Assembly (NCBI GenBank): GCA_964483805.1
Contig: CAZADH010000125.1
Coordinates: 1-16,731, forward strand
Direction of reading: 5' to 3'
DNA length: 16,731 bases
From: CAZADH01 sp964483805
Lineage (GTDB): Bacteria > Muiribacteriota > Ozemobacteria > Ozemobacterales > Ozemobacteraceae
Shown here: positions 8,901 to 14,830 of the stretch, in pieces
Layout: the number at the start of each line of letters is the position of its first letter
How positions within the stretch are numbered: position 1 is the first letter of the stretch
The notes under the pieces: model-generated
What the model was told of the DNA's origin: nothing
The model's database searches: none
What the model saw: only the letters and a program-made list of their open reading frames with translations
Program-made: the position numbers and the translations under genes

Positions 8901-8990
8901 CATCGCGGCCCGCTTGTCGTTGGCCGCGCACAACGGCAACGTCGCGAGCAGCAGCGCGACCAGCAAAACTCCCACCATCCTGAATTGCAT
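2964..8990 (-). CDS. Bacterial alpha-2-macroglobulin family protein with thioester motif
   Basis: The 2008-residue exported protein is predicted to trap proteases through a reactive thioester after bait cleavage, by analogy with the A2M family. Residues 1 to about 23 form a signal peptide, with probable cleavage after CAA. The N-terminal third (about 25-355) is helical and TPR-like. An MG1-type strand (MTVQYANIDEVHFRI) starts near 378, a carboxypeptidase-regulatory-like Ig segment lies near 490-560, and the MG2 signature DRAIYRPGQ is at 584-592. A Trp-rich loop (WWWCWW) is at 729-734. Residues of about 1160-1235 are low-complexity Ala/Pro/Lys/Glu and bait-like. The A2M domain starts at ETAFWFPQ near 1247. 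The thioester motif CSEQ is at 1472-1475, in the context FPHECSEQTFNRL. The helical thioester domain follows, with GAWPWFPGG near 1571. The C-terminus is a receptor-binding-like beta domain. AAGGAGGAG lies 5 nt before the ATG. There is no adjacent PBP1C gene, the usual partner of the shorter proteobacterial A2M. Confidence 0.93.
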   Translation of the reverse strand: MQFRMVGVLLVALLLATLPLCAANDKRAAMWAEVTKAENDGLPKTAVEKLEPLIAAALADDAKAEALRAICKRIVLEGNIQGNKPEEKVTRLEAEIKKADPKLKPLMTLVLAKWYWHYFSQNRWRFMNRTATAQLKETDFTTWDLPKLFGHISRLYTDALADPAPLKAESIEKYADFLQKGNQPIQLRPTLYDFAVHEALTFYMSGEQAAARPSDAFEFNAESPALDQVDKFLQWKPETTDKGATKLRVIQLLQDLIAFHRDGQRVDAALDNDLIRLRWARNVATGELAATRYIDALKAIAAEHADRPLSALAMAWHAQELQRQGKLVEAHRIASEGTKRHPNSDGGADCRSIISQIEQKQLTIETERSYSPPPVPQMTVQYANIDEVHFRIVKGDWQRRFKKNNNQPEYLDWEEREALVKQKPLREWSAKLPATTDFKKRSEQIDIPPGTPPGFYWLLASWRNDFTKNSNVVQFGAFWMSDLAIVSGTRWGNIEGLVVKAVTGEPVPDAKITAYAYQYNKGVYVDSTNKTDDNGVFSFRPRTPNESQTLLVEALGQELLDNQALYAGHFGTPSIQHHTFIFTDRAIYRPGQTINFKAITVRVVPDDDNYEVMVNHGLTVGLRDVNGQEVSKLQLVTNEYGSVSGKFTAPTDRLTGAMQILAYGMNGGTTVRVEEYKRPKFKVTLEPPADGGKLGLPVTIKGEAMGYNGAPIDGAPVKYRITRQVRMPWWWCWWGPPPSLNAQEIDHGTTKTDGNGKFAVTFTARPDLSVPEKDDPSFVYQISADVLDSAGETRSNVTSVRIGYTALDLNLSAAAWLPAKEPVKLNVNTTTLDGKGVAAKGSVVVYSLKQPAAPVRADLTDRYGRGDNEPDQANPTAWETDKVVAEAEFQTQTDGRAELALKLPAGALRVVAKSTDRYGKEVTSRYDLTVVEPTATTYNVKQPFKVLTEQASLEPGQTARVLWGTGYDSGRAWVEVEHRNKLLKAYWTEPGRTQTLVEVPVTEAMRGGFTVRVSQVRENRAYLHTTRFNVPWSQKNLDLSFAHFTDKLQPGAKETWTVTVKGPQAEKTAAEMVAALYDASLDAFAPHGWPGMNGIFRQDHSTASRHYANTAKQLENIWHNWGRAVGGSSRSYWQFPHEIVMNWYGYGYPDEECFDGVQSLGGAMPSGAPVPRASRARTKSLEFESDSMTNAAMAPPAPAMAMSEKKKDSANGDDAAGGAPQKQEAAAAAPTPNLDQVSARANLNETAFWFPQLLLDGKGEVKLEFTMPEALTTWNFLGFAHGQQCQSGMLTGKTVTQKDLMVQPNPPRFMREGDELSFTAKLTNMTDKPLAGKVRLTLVDANSGKSIDAAYGNKQTDLAFNLPAKGSQGVSWPLVVPDGAGVITYKVVAAADKVSDGEEGFLPILSRRIFVHEALPLPIRGPAKKSFAFTKLLDSAKSATLKHQALTLQVTSQPAWYAVQALPFLIEFPHECSEQTFNRLYANSLAAYIANSDPKIRKVFDTWKADEAQGGKALLSNLEKNEQLKSVLLLETPWVREAKSETEAKHKVGLLFDKNTLSYELGRAMSKLKNMQCHDGAWPWFPGGDADEFITLYIVTGFGRLRHLGVKVDVQPAVRALNYLDRWVDEMYRDILRHGHKDDNHLGSTIAIYLYGRSFFLDDQPIPGHAKEAVDYWLGQGRKYWLQLDCRMSQGHLALGMFRFGEREIPKKVAASLKERSVTDEELGRFWRDTELSYWWYRAPIETQAIMIEVFKEIAKDEAAVDECQVWLLKQKQTQDWKTSKATADAIYALLLQGANLLASDKLVTVSLGGVEIKPEKVEAGTGFYEQRWDGAAVKPEMGKIEMNKEDKGVAWGAVHWQYLEDMTKVTPAETNLKLKKTLFVKNTTKKGLELSPVSGPLQVGDLLTVRIELRTDRDMEYVHMKDQRGAGLEPTSVLSVWKYQDGLRYYEATKDTASHFYISYLPKGTYVFEYDLRVQHKGKYQTGMAEIQCMYAPEFCSHSESFLLEVK

Positions 8991-8995
8991 GATGG

Positions 8996-9004
8996 CTCCT
9001 CCTT
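8996..9004 (-). promoter_or_regulatory. Strong ribosome-binding site of the A2M gene
   Basis: On the minus strand AAGGAGGAG lies 5 nt upstream of ATG 8990, a near-perfect Shine-Dalgarno sequence. It fixes the start and suggests high translation. Confidence 0.8.
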
Positions 9005-9122
9005 ATGAGTGGTATGAACGTTGTTCCGATCCCACACCCCGACCGGGGCGTTCTCAGGTGCAGGATACACCGAGTTGCTGCGCCGTGACAGAGGCCGGTC
9101 GTAACCATTCAATTTCGAGGGG

Positions 9123-9250
9123 GCACGCCGCTCCGCGTCGCGCCCGTTCCACGTCGGCCCTCTCGGCTCGCGGCACAGGTCGTTGCACGCCGCCCGCGAG
9201 CCTCACTCCCGTTCCACGTCGGCCGCGGTCGACTGTTGCACGACGCGCGC
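9123..9250. repeat. Degenerate tandem repeat, period about 62-65 bp
   Basis: The 17-mer CCCGTTCCACGTCGGCC occurs twice, exactly, at 9143-9159 and 9208-9224. Each copy is preceded by a GCACGCCGC(n)CGCG block (9123 and 9185). A third, imperfect copy of that block (GCACGACGCGCGC) starts at 9238. This gives about two and a half units, with a conserved core and variable spacers. It lies in the promoter region between divergent genes. It could be a set of repeated regulator sites, a local duplication, or part of a genome-wide intergenic repeat family. Confidence 0.65.
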
Positions 9251-9381
9251 TTCCGCGCCCTCCGAACAAACGAGATCGGTGAGCCACGTTTCGACCAGTA
9301 ACCAGAGCTTACGGCCGGTCGATTCGTTTTCGTGCACTTGCCCGGGCTGTCGTTTACAATGGCAGCATCGATCCAGGGGAA

Positions 9382-12300
9382 ATGGTGGGGTTGAGTCTGG
9401 TTACCAGCAGTGGGAATCCGGGGGATCAAACGACGCCGGCGCCGGGTCACCGCGCCGATGTCGTTCGCCTGCTCGTCGTGTTGCTGGCGCTCGTTGCGTC
9501 TGCATTCCTGGCCGGCGAGTTGCTGGCCTGGCGCGAGACGAGGCGGCAGAGTGCGGCGTTGCTCGATCTGGCAACCCTGACGGCCGCGAACGTCGATGCC
9601 GATCGGGTCGAGCGCCTGAGTGGCGTGGCCGCGGATCTTGCCAACCCGGCCTATCTGAGCCTGAAAGAGCAATGTCGCAATCAATGCCGCGCCGTGACCG
9701 ATGTGCGGTTCGTCTATCTGGTGCGCCAGGTGGCGAGTGACGTTGTCTTTCTCGTTGACTCCGAGTTGGCAGGCAGTTCAGAGGAATCGCCGCCGGGCCA
9801 GGTCTACGCTGAGGCCCCGGCCGGTCTCCTGCGGGTTTGCGCCGATGGGGTGCCGGCTTTCGCCGGTCCGTTTCAAGACCGCTGGGGCAGATGGGTGTCG
9901 GCGTTTGTGCCGGTCCGGCATCCCCAGAAGGGCGTGATGGTCGGTGTTCTGGGACTCGACCGCAGCGCGGCCGCCATCGAAGCGGCGGTGGCGGGTGAGC
10001 GGCGGGTTGCCTGGGGATTGCATCTTCCTCTCGGACTGGCCGTCGTCCTCTTTGGCCTGTACCGGCGGCGGATGCGGGAGACGATGGCGGTCGAGCGGTC
10101 CCACGCCGATGCCCTGGTACAGGCGCGCACGGCGGAACTCGAGGCCGAAAAGGAACGGCTGCGTTCAAGCGAAGAGCGGTTCCGACATCTGTTCGAGCGG
10201 CACAGTGCCGTGATGTTTCTTATCGACCCCGAGACCGGCACCGTGGTCGACGCCAACGGCGCCGCATCGCGGTTTTATGGCTATAGTCGCGAGTCGTTGG
10301 CCGGCATGAAGATGGCGCAGATCAACCAACTCGCCGACGATGAGGTGGCCCGGATCATGCGCGAGGCCAAGACGATGCAGCGCGATCGGTTTGTGCTGTC
10401 GCACCGCCTCGCTGCGGGAGAAATGCGCCTGGTCGAGGTGCATGCCACCCCCATCGAGTTCGGCACGCAAACGCTGCTGTTCTCGATCGTCCACGATGTC
10501 ACCGAACGGGTGCGGGCCGAGGCGGCCATTCGCAACAGTGAGGCAAATCTGCGGGCGTTTTTCGATCTCTCGCTCGACTTTCTGACCGTGCTCGATCGCG
10601 CCGGCGCTCTTCTCGCCATCAATCGGACGGTGAGCGAGCGTCTCGGGTTCGACGAAGACGCACTGGTGGGCAAGAGCTTCGTCAGCCTGCATCCACCGGA
10701 AGTGCGGGGACGGGCCGCTCCGCTCTTCGCGGCCCTGCAGAGCGGCGAAACCGTGGCCTATTCACTGCCGCTCGCGACTCTCGACGGACGCCATGTTCCC
10801 GTCGAAACACGCATTGTCGCTGGAGTGTGGAACAACGAACCGGCCTTCTTTGGCATCAGCAAAGACCTGACCGATTTGACCGTTTCCGAAGAGAAGTTCA
10901 AACGCGCTTTCCGCGCCAGTCCGGCGCTGATGGCGATCTTCTCGCTGGCCGATGGCAAGATCCTCGAGGTGAATGAGACCTTCGAACGGGTGTTGGGTTT
11001 TTCGCGCGATGAGGTGATCGGGCGGACGGCGATCGAGTTGTCAATACACGATGTTTACTCCATGGAAGACCGCGCCCGCGACATGATCGCCGAACATGGG
11101 CAGATCGCCAATCTCGAGGTGACGTTGCGCACCAAGTCGGGTGCCGACCGGATTGGCCTGGTCAGCGCCGAGTTCATCCAGGTGCAGGAGGACATTCATC
11201 TGCTCACGGTGATGAGCGACATCACCGAGCGCAAGGTTGCCGAAGAGAAACTGCGGCGCTCGCAAGAAGAACTCGAGAACGCCAATCAATTGTTGCAGGG
11301 CGCCATCACGCACGCCCGCGACATGGCGCAACAGGCCGATCGCGCCAATGCCGCCAAGAGCGAGTTCCTCGCCAACATGAGCCACGAGATCCGCACCCCG
11401 ATGAACGGCATCATCGGCATGACCGCTCTCTTGCTCGATACCGATCTGACGGCCGAGCAGCGTCAGTACGCCGACATCGTGCGCACCAGCGGTGAATCTC
11501 TGCTGGCGCTGATCGACGATATTCTCGATTTCTCGAAGATCGAGGCCCACAAGCTGCATCTGGAAACCACCGACTTCGATCTGCGGGCCATCGTCGAGGG
11601 AACGGTCGATGTGCTCGCCTTGCGTGCTCACCAGAAGGGGCTCGATCTCACCTGCCTCATCGACGCCGACGTGCCGACGCGACTGCAGGGCGATTCCGTG
11701 CGGTTGCGCCAGATCCTCATCAACCTGGCCGGTAACGCGGTGAAGTTCACCAGTCGCGGTGAGGTGGGCATCCGCATCGAGCGCGTTCCGGTGGCGGCGG
11801 CGGCCGATGCCGCGGCGGCCGGTGCCGTGATGCTTCGTTTTGCCGTGGTCGACAGCGGCATCGGGATCCCCGCCGCGCGCATTCCCGCGCTGTTCTCACC
11901 GTTCGTGCAGGCCGACGGCTCGACGACCCGCAAGTATGGCGGCACCGGACTGGGCCTGGCGATCTCGAAGACGCTCACGCAGATGATGGGCGGCGAGATC
12001 GGGGTCGAGTCGTGCGAAGGGCAGGGCTCGACTTTCTGGTTCACGGCGCGGTTTGCCGTGCAGGCCGCGATCGGACCGGCCGCGCCCGGCATGGCCCCTG
12101 CCGCCCTCGGCACGGCACTGCTGGCGGGCGTCGGCGTTCTCGTGGCCGAAGATCATGTGGCCCACCGGCAGCAGGCGGTGGCCCACCTGACCTCGTGGGG
12201 TTGTCGGGTCATCGAGGCGGCAACGGCCGAAGATATGTATAAAGTATTGCAGACCACGGCCGGGCACTCGGCCGTGCAGGTGGCGCTTCTCGATGCCCAT

Positions 12301-13392
12301 CTGCCCGGGCAGCCCTGGTCGGAGCACGTGACCCGGATGCGGGCGGCCGCGACCTCGGGTGGCGTCGAAGTGGCCGTCGTGTTGGTCGTTCCCCTTGGTG
12401 AGAAAGTCGATGCGGCGGCGATGGCCGAGTGTGGCTGCGTCGGCTTCGTCACGCGCCCCCTGCGCCGTGCCCAACTGCATGAGGCGTTGCTGCTGGCCGT
12501 CGGCGGCGCGAACCTGGTGCCGGCGCACCGGCGGCCGGCCGAGGCCGGCCGCTTGTCGGCCGAACAGAAACGGCAGGCCCGCATCCTGCTCGTCGAAGAC
12601 AACCTGACCAACCAGACGGTGACGCGCTCGATTCTCGAAAAGCTCGGATACTCCTGTGAGGTCGCGGCCAACGGTCGCGAGGCCGTAGCCGCGGTCACGG
12701 CCGGTCGCTTCGATCTCGTGCTCATGGACTGCCAGATGCCGGAAATGGACGGCTACGAGGCGACCCGGGCGATTCGCGCCGAACCGGGGCCCGGCCCGCG
12801 TCTGCCCATTGTGGCCATGACCGCGAACGCCCTGCAGGGGGACCGCGACTTGTGTCTTGCGGCCGGCATGGACGATTATCTCGCCAAGCCGGTGCAGCCC
12901 TCGGCCGTGGCGGGGATGCTCGAACGATGGTTGTTGCCGCGGTTCCTGGGTTCGGCAGGGAGCGCGGAGTCGGAACGTGGGCAGGCCGGGTCGGCGGTGG
13001 CAGCGGAACCGGCGGATGACGACGGGCGATCGCTCGATGAACAGCCGGTTTTCGACCGGTCCGATTTGATGCAACGACTGCTGGGTGACGAGGGGTTGGC
13101 CGATGCGGTGATCAATACGGTTGTCGAGACGCTGCCCAAACTGTTGGCCGATCTGCACGATGCCCGGGCCTCCGGCGATGCGTCGGCCATGCGCTTGGCG
13201 GCGCACACCCTCAAGGGTGCAGCCGGAAACGTCTCGTTGGCGCGGGTGCAGCGGTTGGGGCAACTGTGTGAACGGGCCGCCGCGACCGGCAACGTTGCCG
13301 AGGTCGCACGCCTGTTGCCGCAGTTGCACGACGCCTGCGGCGAAGCGTTGGCCGTTCTCGTCACGTCCCGATCGCCGTCAGTCACACCATAA
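9382..13392 (+). CDS. BarA-type hybrid sensor histidine kinase with Cache-like sensor, 3 PAS, two receivers and Hpt
   Basis: The 1336-residue inner-membrane phosphorelay protein has TM1 at about 27-47 and TM2 at about 208-227. Between them is a roughly 160-residue periplasmic Cache-like domain with the typical GPFQDRWGRWVSAFVPV strand. A short coiled coil follows, then PAS domains at about 263-374, 383-498 and 502-617, and a second coil. HisKA carries the phospho-acceptor His668 (SHEIRTPMNG). The HATPase has an N box NLAGNAVKF, DSGIGIP at about 823 and GGTGLGLAIS at 854-863. The first receiver keeps Asp971 but has Val/Pro where Thr/Ser is expected and Arg1025 in place of the conserved Lys. 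The second receiver is complete (Glu1072/Asp1073, Asp1116, Lys1169). The Hpt domain has His1275 (HTLKGAAGN). The expected relay is H668 to D1116 to H1275 to an external regulator not seen here. The start is uncertain: AGGGGA at 9375 is too close to ATG 9382 and fits TTG 9391 better. Confidence 0.93.
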   Translation: MVGLSLVTSSGNPGDQTTPAPGHRADVVRLLVVLLALVASAFLAGELLAWRETRRQSAALLDLATLTAANVDADRVERLSGVAADLANPAYLSLKEQCRNQCRAVTDVRFVYLVRQVASDVVFLVDSELAGSSEESPPGQVYAEAPAGLLRVCADGVPAFAGPFQDRWGRWVSAFVPVRHPQKGVMVGVLGLDRSAAAIEAAVAGERRVAWGLHLPLGLAVVLFGLYRRRMRETMAVERSHADALVQARTAELEAEKERLRSSEERFRHLFERHSAVMFLIDPETGTVVDANGAASRFYGYSRESLAGMKMAQINQLADDEVARIMREAKTMQRDRFVLSHRLAAGEMRLVEVHATPIEFGTQTLLFSIVHDVTERVRAEAAIRNSEANLRAFFDLSLDFLTVLDRAGALLAINRTVSERLGFDEDALVGKSFVSLHPPEVRGRAAPLFAALQSGETVAYSLPLATLDGRHVPVETRIVAGVWNNEPAFFGISKDLTDLTVSEEKFKRAFRASPALMAIFSLADGKILEVNETFERVLGFSRDEVIGRTAIELSIHDVYSMEDRARDMIAEHGQIANLEVTLRTKSGADRIGLVSAEFIQVQEDIHLLTVMSDITERKVAEEKLRRSQEELENANQLLQGAITHARDMAQQADRANAAKSEFLANMSHEIRTPMNGIIGMTALLLDTDLTAEQRQYADIVRTSGESLLALIDDILDFSKIEAHKLHLETTDFDLRAIVEGTVDVLALRAHQKGLDLTCLIDADVPTRLQGDSVRLRQILINLAGNAVKFTSRGEVGIRIERVPVAAAADAAAAGAVMLRFAVVDSGIGIPAARIPALFSPFVQADGSTTRKYGGTGLGLAISKTLTQMMGGEIGVESCEGQGSTFWFTARFAVQAAIGPAAPGMAPAALGTALLAGVGVLVAEDHVAHRQQAVAHLTSWGCRVIEAATAEDMYKVLQTTAGHSAVQVALLDAHLPGQPWSEHVTRMRAAATSGGVEVAVVLVVPLGEKVDAAAMAECGCVGFVTRPLRRAQLHEALLLAVGGANLVPAHRRPAEAGRLSAEQKRQARILLVEDNLTNQTVTRSILEKLGYSCEVAANGREAVAAVTAGRFDLVLMDCQMPEMDGYEATRAIRAEPGPGPRLPIVAMTANALQGDRDLCLAAGMDDYLAKPVQPSAVAGMLERWLLPRFLGSAGSAESERGQAGSAVAAEPADDDGRSLDEQPVFDRSDLMQRLLGDEGLADAVINTVVETLPKLLADLHDARASGDASAMRLAAHTLKGAAGNVSLARVQRLGQLCERAAATGNVAEVARLLPQLHDACGEALAVLVTSRSPSVTP

Positions 13393-13405
13393 TGAAAGGC
13401 GGTCG

Positions 13406-13422
13406 GAAATACATCATATTTC
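13406..13422. repeat. AT-rich palindrome between the kinase and STAS genes
   Basis: GAAATA-CATCA-TATTTC has perfect 6-bp arms and begins 14 nt after the kinase stop. Written as AAATAC-N3-ATATTT, it differs by one base from the AAATAC-N3-GTATTT palindrome at 2693. It sits inside a weaker outer pair (AAGGCGG 13396-13402 with CCGCCTT 13442-13448), so a structured 3' end is also possible. Confidence 0.5.
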
Positions 13423-13446
13423 ATCGCGTCACATGCCGGTGCCGCC

Positions 13447-13475
13447 TTGCGGAACCGCTACGATTGTCTTAGAAT
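13447..13475 (+). promoter_or_regulatory. Sigma-70-like promoter of the STAS gene
   Basis: TTGCGG (13447-13452) and TAGAAT (13470-13475) are separated by the ideal 17 nt. They lie 53 nt before ATG 13528. This is the best promoter match in the window and implies that the STAS gene can be transcribed independently of the kinase, with a leader of about 45 nt. Confidence 0.6.
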
Positions 13476-13527
13476 CGCGAACAGCGCGATTGATCCCATT
13501 ACGTTTGCGAGGTCTGTTGGAGCGTTC

Positions 13528-13887
13528 ATGATTCATCGGGTCATTGACAAATCGTTTGTCTGTGAACGAACATCGGCGACTGCCGATGGTATCGAGGTGC
13601 GTCTGACCGGGGTTCTCGACGAAGGCTCGGCTGCCGAGTTCTTCGCACAGGTGACCGGATTCATCGAAACGCGTCCGGCCAGGCTCGCGCTCGAGATCAG
13701 CGGGCTCGATTTCATCTCGAGTGCCGGCTTGAGTGCGTTGTTGCGCATTCATCGAAGCCTCGCCGGTCACCAGGGGCGCCTCGTGGTGATCGATCCGACC
13801 CCGGCCGTGGCCAAGATCTTTCGTCTGACCCGTTTCGATCAGATCGTGACCATCGAGCAACGCCGGACGGCGCCCCGGCCGGCGTGA
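13528..13887 (+). CDS. STAS-domain anti-sigma factor antagonist (SpoIIAA/RsbV-like)
   Basis: The protein has 119 residues, the usual length for a stand-alone STAS domain. The ATG at 13528 has GGAG 5 nt upstream. A longer in-frame start at TTG 13447 would begin on the promoter -35 box, so I reject it. The fold reads as expected: strand GIEVRLTGVLD (21-31), helix 34-48, strand ARLALEISGLDF (51-62), then SSAGLSALL, which matches the DSSGL-type loop. Ser65 aligns with the phospho-serine of SpoIIAA. Helix HRSL and strand GRLVVIDP follow. In this family the unphosphorylated form binds an anti-sigma kinase and frees a sigma factor. No such kinase, phosphatase or sigma gene is in the window, so the partner is unknown. 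It lies 135 nt downstream of the hybrid kinase on the same strand and converges with the hydrolase gene, 11 nt away. Confidence 0.9.
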   Translation: MIHRVIDKSFVCERTSATADGIEVRLTGVLDEGSAAEFFAQVTGFIETRPARLALEISGLDFISSAGLSALLRIHRSLAGHQGRLVVIDPTPAVAKIFRLTRFDQIVTIEQRRTAPRPA

Positions 13888-13900
13888 AATACGTAGTATT
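13888..13900. repeat. AT-rich palindrome between convergent STAS and hydrolase genes
   Basis: AATAC-GTA-GTATT has perfect 5-bp arms and an AT-rich sequence. It starts at the base after the STAS stop and ends inside the stop codon of the opposing gene (TAA on the minus strand, 13901-13899). It occupies the whole 11-nt convergent gap. It is the third palindrome of this type in the window. Confidence 0.55.
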
Positions 13901-14792
13901 ACGGTAGCGGAAACAACTGGTCGAGGTTGCGGTTGCTGCAATAGCCGATGAACCCATGGCGCCGGGCATGCTGGCGGATCTCGCGCACCTGGCGGTCGCG
14001 GCGCGTGTATTCGAGCAGGGCGACGAACTTGCCGGCCGTGCGCAGCCGGGTCAGCGCCGCGAGCTTCGTCCGCTGCTGGGCTGCGGGCATTCCCCCCGGC
14101 TGCCAACTGTAGAACAGGCCTTCCTGAATGACCCCGTCGACTTCGGCGTCGATACCCGGCTCGGCAAACAGTCCCGTGCTGTTGAGCACGAGAAGGTAGC
14201 GATCGGAGCGGGTTGCCCGCATCGTTTGGGCCACGGCGATCACCAGGTCGGCCGTCTGTCGCCGCGCCGTCTCGCGATTTGGTGCGTTCTCCCAGGCATC
14301 GACCACGTCGGTGACCAGGCCGTCAAATCCCTTGGCGAGGATTTGTTGCGCGTACCTGGTGACCAGGGTGCGCCAGGTCGGGGCGTGCAAAGCCACGGGA
14401 AAGTTGCCGGGCCAGTTGGGGTTCTCTGCACCCAGCAGCGGTTTCAGCGTCGGGTCGGCGAAATACGACCGGTACGCCTCGGCCTCGCCAAGCGACAGAT
14501 AGGCGAACACCAGGCGGTTGCCTCGTTGCAGACGGGCGACATCGCTGGCTGAATAGGCATCGGGGTCGATGACGAGGAGTCCTGCCGGCGAGCGCTCCAG
14601 TTCGACCACGGGGCGGTGGGCGTAAACGCAGGCCCAGGTCAGCACGCGGTTGGCCAGGGGAACGCGGGGTGCAAAACCCTCGGCGCCCACGGTACTCGGC
14701 AGAGCGGCGAAGGTGCTCAGCACCAGCACGACGACCAGGGATGGCGGTGTGCTGCGTCGGTGACCGTAGGTGCCCATTGATTGGTTGGCCAT
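13899..14792 (-). CDS. Secreted TM1410/GH114-like glycoside hydrolase (PelA hydrolase-like)
   Basis: The 297-residue protein has a signal peptide (hydrophobic 18-30, cleavage probably after VGA at 35-37). The rest is a TIM-barrel-like domain of the TM1410/GH114 type, a family linked to hydrolysis of alpha-1,4-galactosaminyl polymers and related to the N-terminal hydrolase of PelA. The recognisable motifs, in order, are VIDPD (74-78), AYLSLGEAEAYR (97-108), NPNWPGNFPV, GFDGLVTDVVDAWEN (155-169), LVLNS (201-205), DGVIQEGLFY (219-228) and a C-terminal FIGYCSNRNLDQL. The conserved acidic residues Asp77, Glu103, Asp162, Asp165 and Glu224 are candidates for the active site; I cannot assign roles. 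The first ATG (14792) has only a weak ribosome-binding site (GAGAA), and ATG 14777 is an alternative that keeps the signal. It is divergent from the DUF2194 gene, 33 nt away. Confidence 0.85.
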   Translation of the reverse strand: MANQSMGTYGHRRSTPPSLVVVLVLSTFAALPSTVGAEGFAPRVPLANRVLTWACVYAHRPVVELERSPAGLLVIDPDAYSASDVARLQRGNRLVFAYLSLGEAEAYRSYFADPTLKPLLGAENPNWPGNFPVALHAPTWRTLVTRYAQQILAKGFDGLVTDVVDAWENAPNRETARRQTADLVIAVAQTMRATRSDRYLLVLNSTGLFAEPGIDAEVDGVIQEGLFYSWQPGGMPAAQQRTKLAALTRLRTAGKFVALLEYTRRDRQVREIRQHARRHGFIGYCSNRNLDQLFPLP

Positions 14793-14809
14793 ATTCTCAT
14801 GTTCACGTT

Positions 14810-14830
14810 ACCATAAGCGCACATTATGGT
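14810..14830. promoter_or_regulatory. Inverted repeat in the divergent promoter of the hydrolase/deacetylase pair
   Basis: ACCATAA and TTATGGT are perfect 7-bp arms around a 7-nt spacer. The centre is at 14820, between the two divergent starts, and the right arm contains ATG 14826. The symmetric AT-rich arms suit a dimeric repressor or activator. On the minus strand the right arm also reads as a -10-like CATAAT, and on the plus strand the left arm reads as CATAAG, so one protein could block both promoters. Confidence 0.45.

Larger units (their letters stand above)
8991..9381. other. Divergent intergenic region between the A2M and hybrid-kinase genes
   Basis: This 391-nt region separates two divergent genes and should hold promoters for both. 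For the kinase, the only clear element is a -10-like TACAAT at 9355-9360, 22 nt before ATG 9382, without a convincing -35. For the A2M, on the minus strand, CTGTCA and TGTATC separated by 16 nt (complement of about 9063-9090) are a weak candidate. CCCCG-AC-CGGGG at 9037-9048 is a small inverted repeat. The middle of the region is a degenerate tandem repeat, listed separately. Reading frames through it on either strand are repeat-driven and lack good starts, so I call no gene here. Confidence 0.5.

Noticed and set aside
8919..8990. A2M as a lipoprotein (LPLC at the end of the signal peptide)
   Set aside because: Leu at -1 does not fit the lipobox, which needs Gly, Ala or Ser. Cleavage after CAA by signal peptidase I fits better.
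9109..9684. 191-codon minus-strand frame across the start of the kinase and the intergenic repeat
   Set aside because: It overlaps the kinase N-terminus antisense. Its intergenic part is only the GC-rich tandem repeat, and it shows no domain.
11896..13329. 477-codon open frame on the minus strand, antisense to the hybrid kinase
   Set aside because: The sense strand carries intact HATPase, receiver and Hpt motifs. The antisense protein has no recognisable motif or start signal.
13392..13472. 26-codon frame starting at a TAATG overlap with the kinase stop
   Set aside because: The overlap suggests translational coupling, but the peptide is short, has no recognised pattern, and ends in the -10 box of the STAS promoter. 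Chance is more likely.
13447..13527. N-terminal extension of the STAS protein from TTG 13447
   Set aside because: The TTG is the -35 box of a good promoter. The STAS fold begins normally after ATG 13528, which has GGAG at the right spacing.
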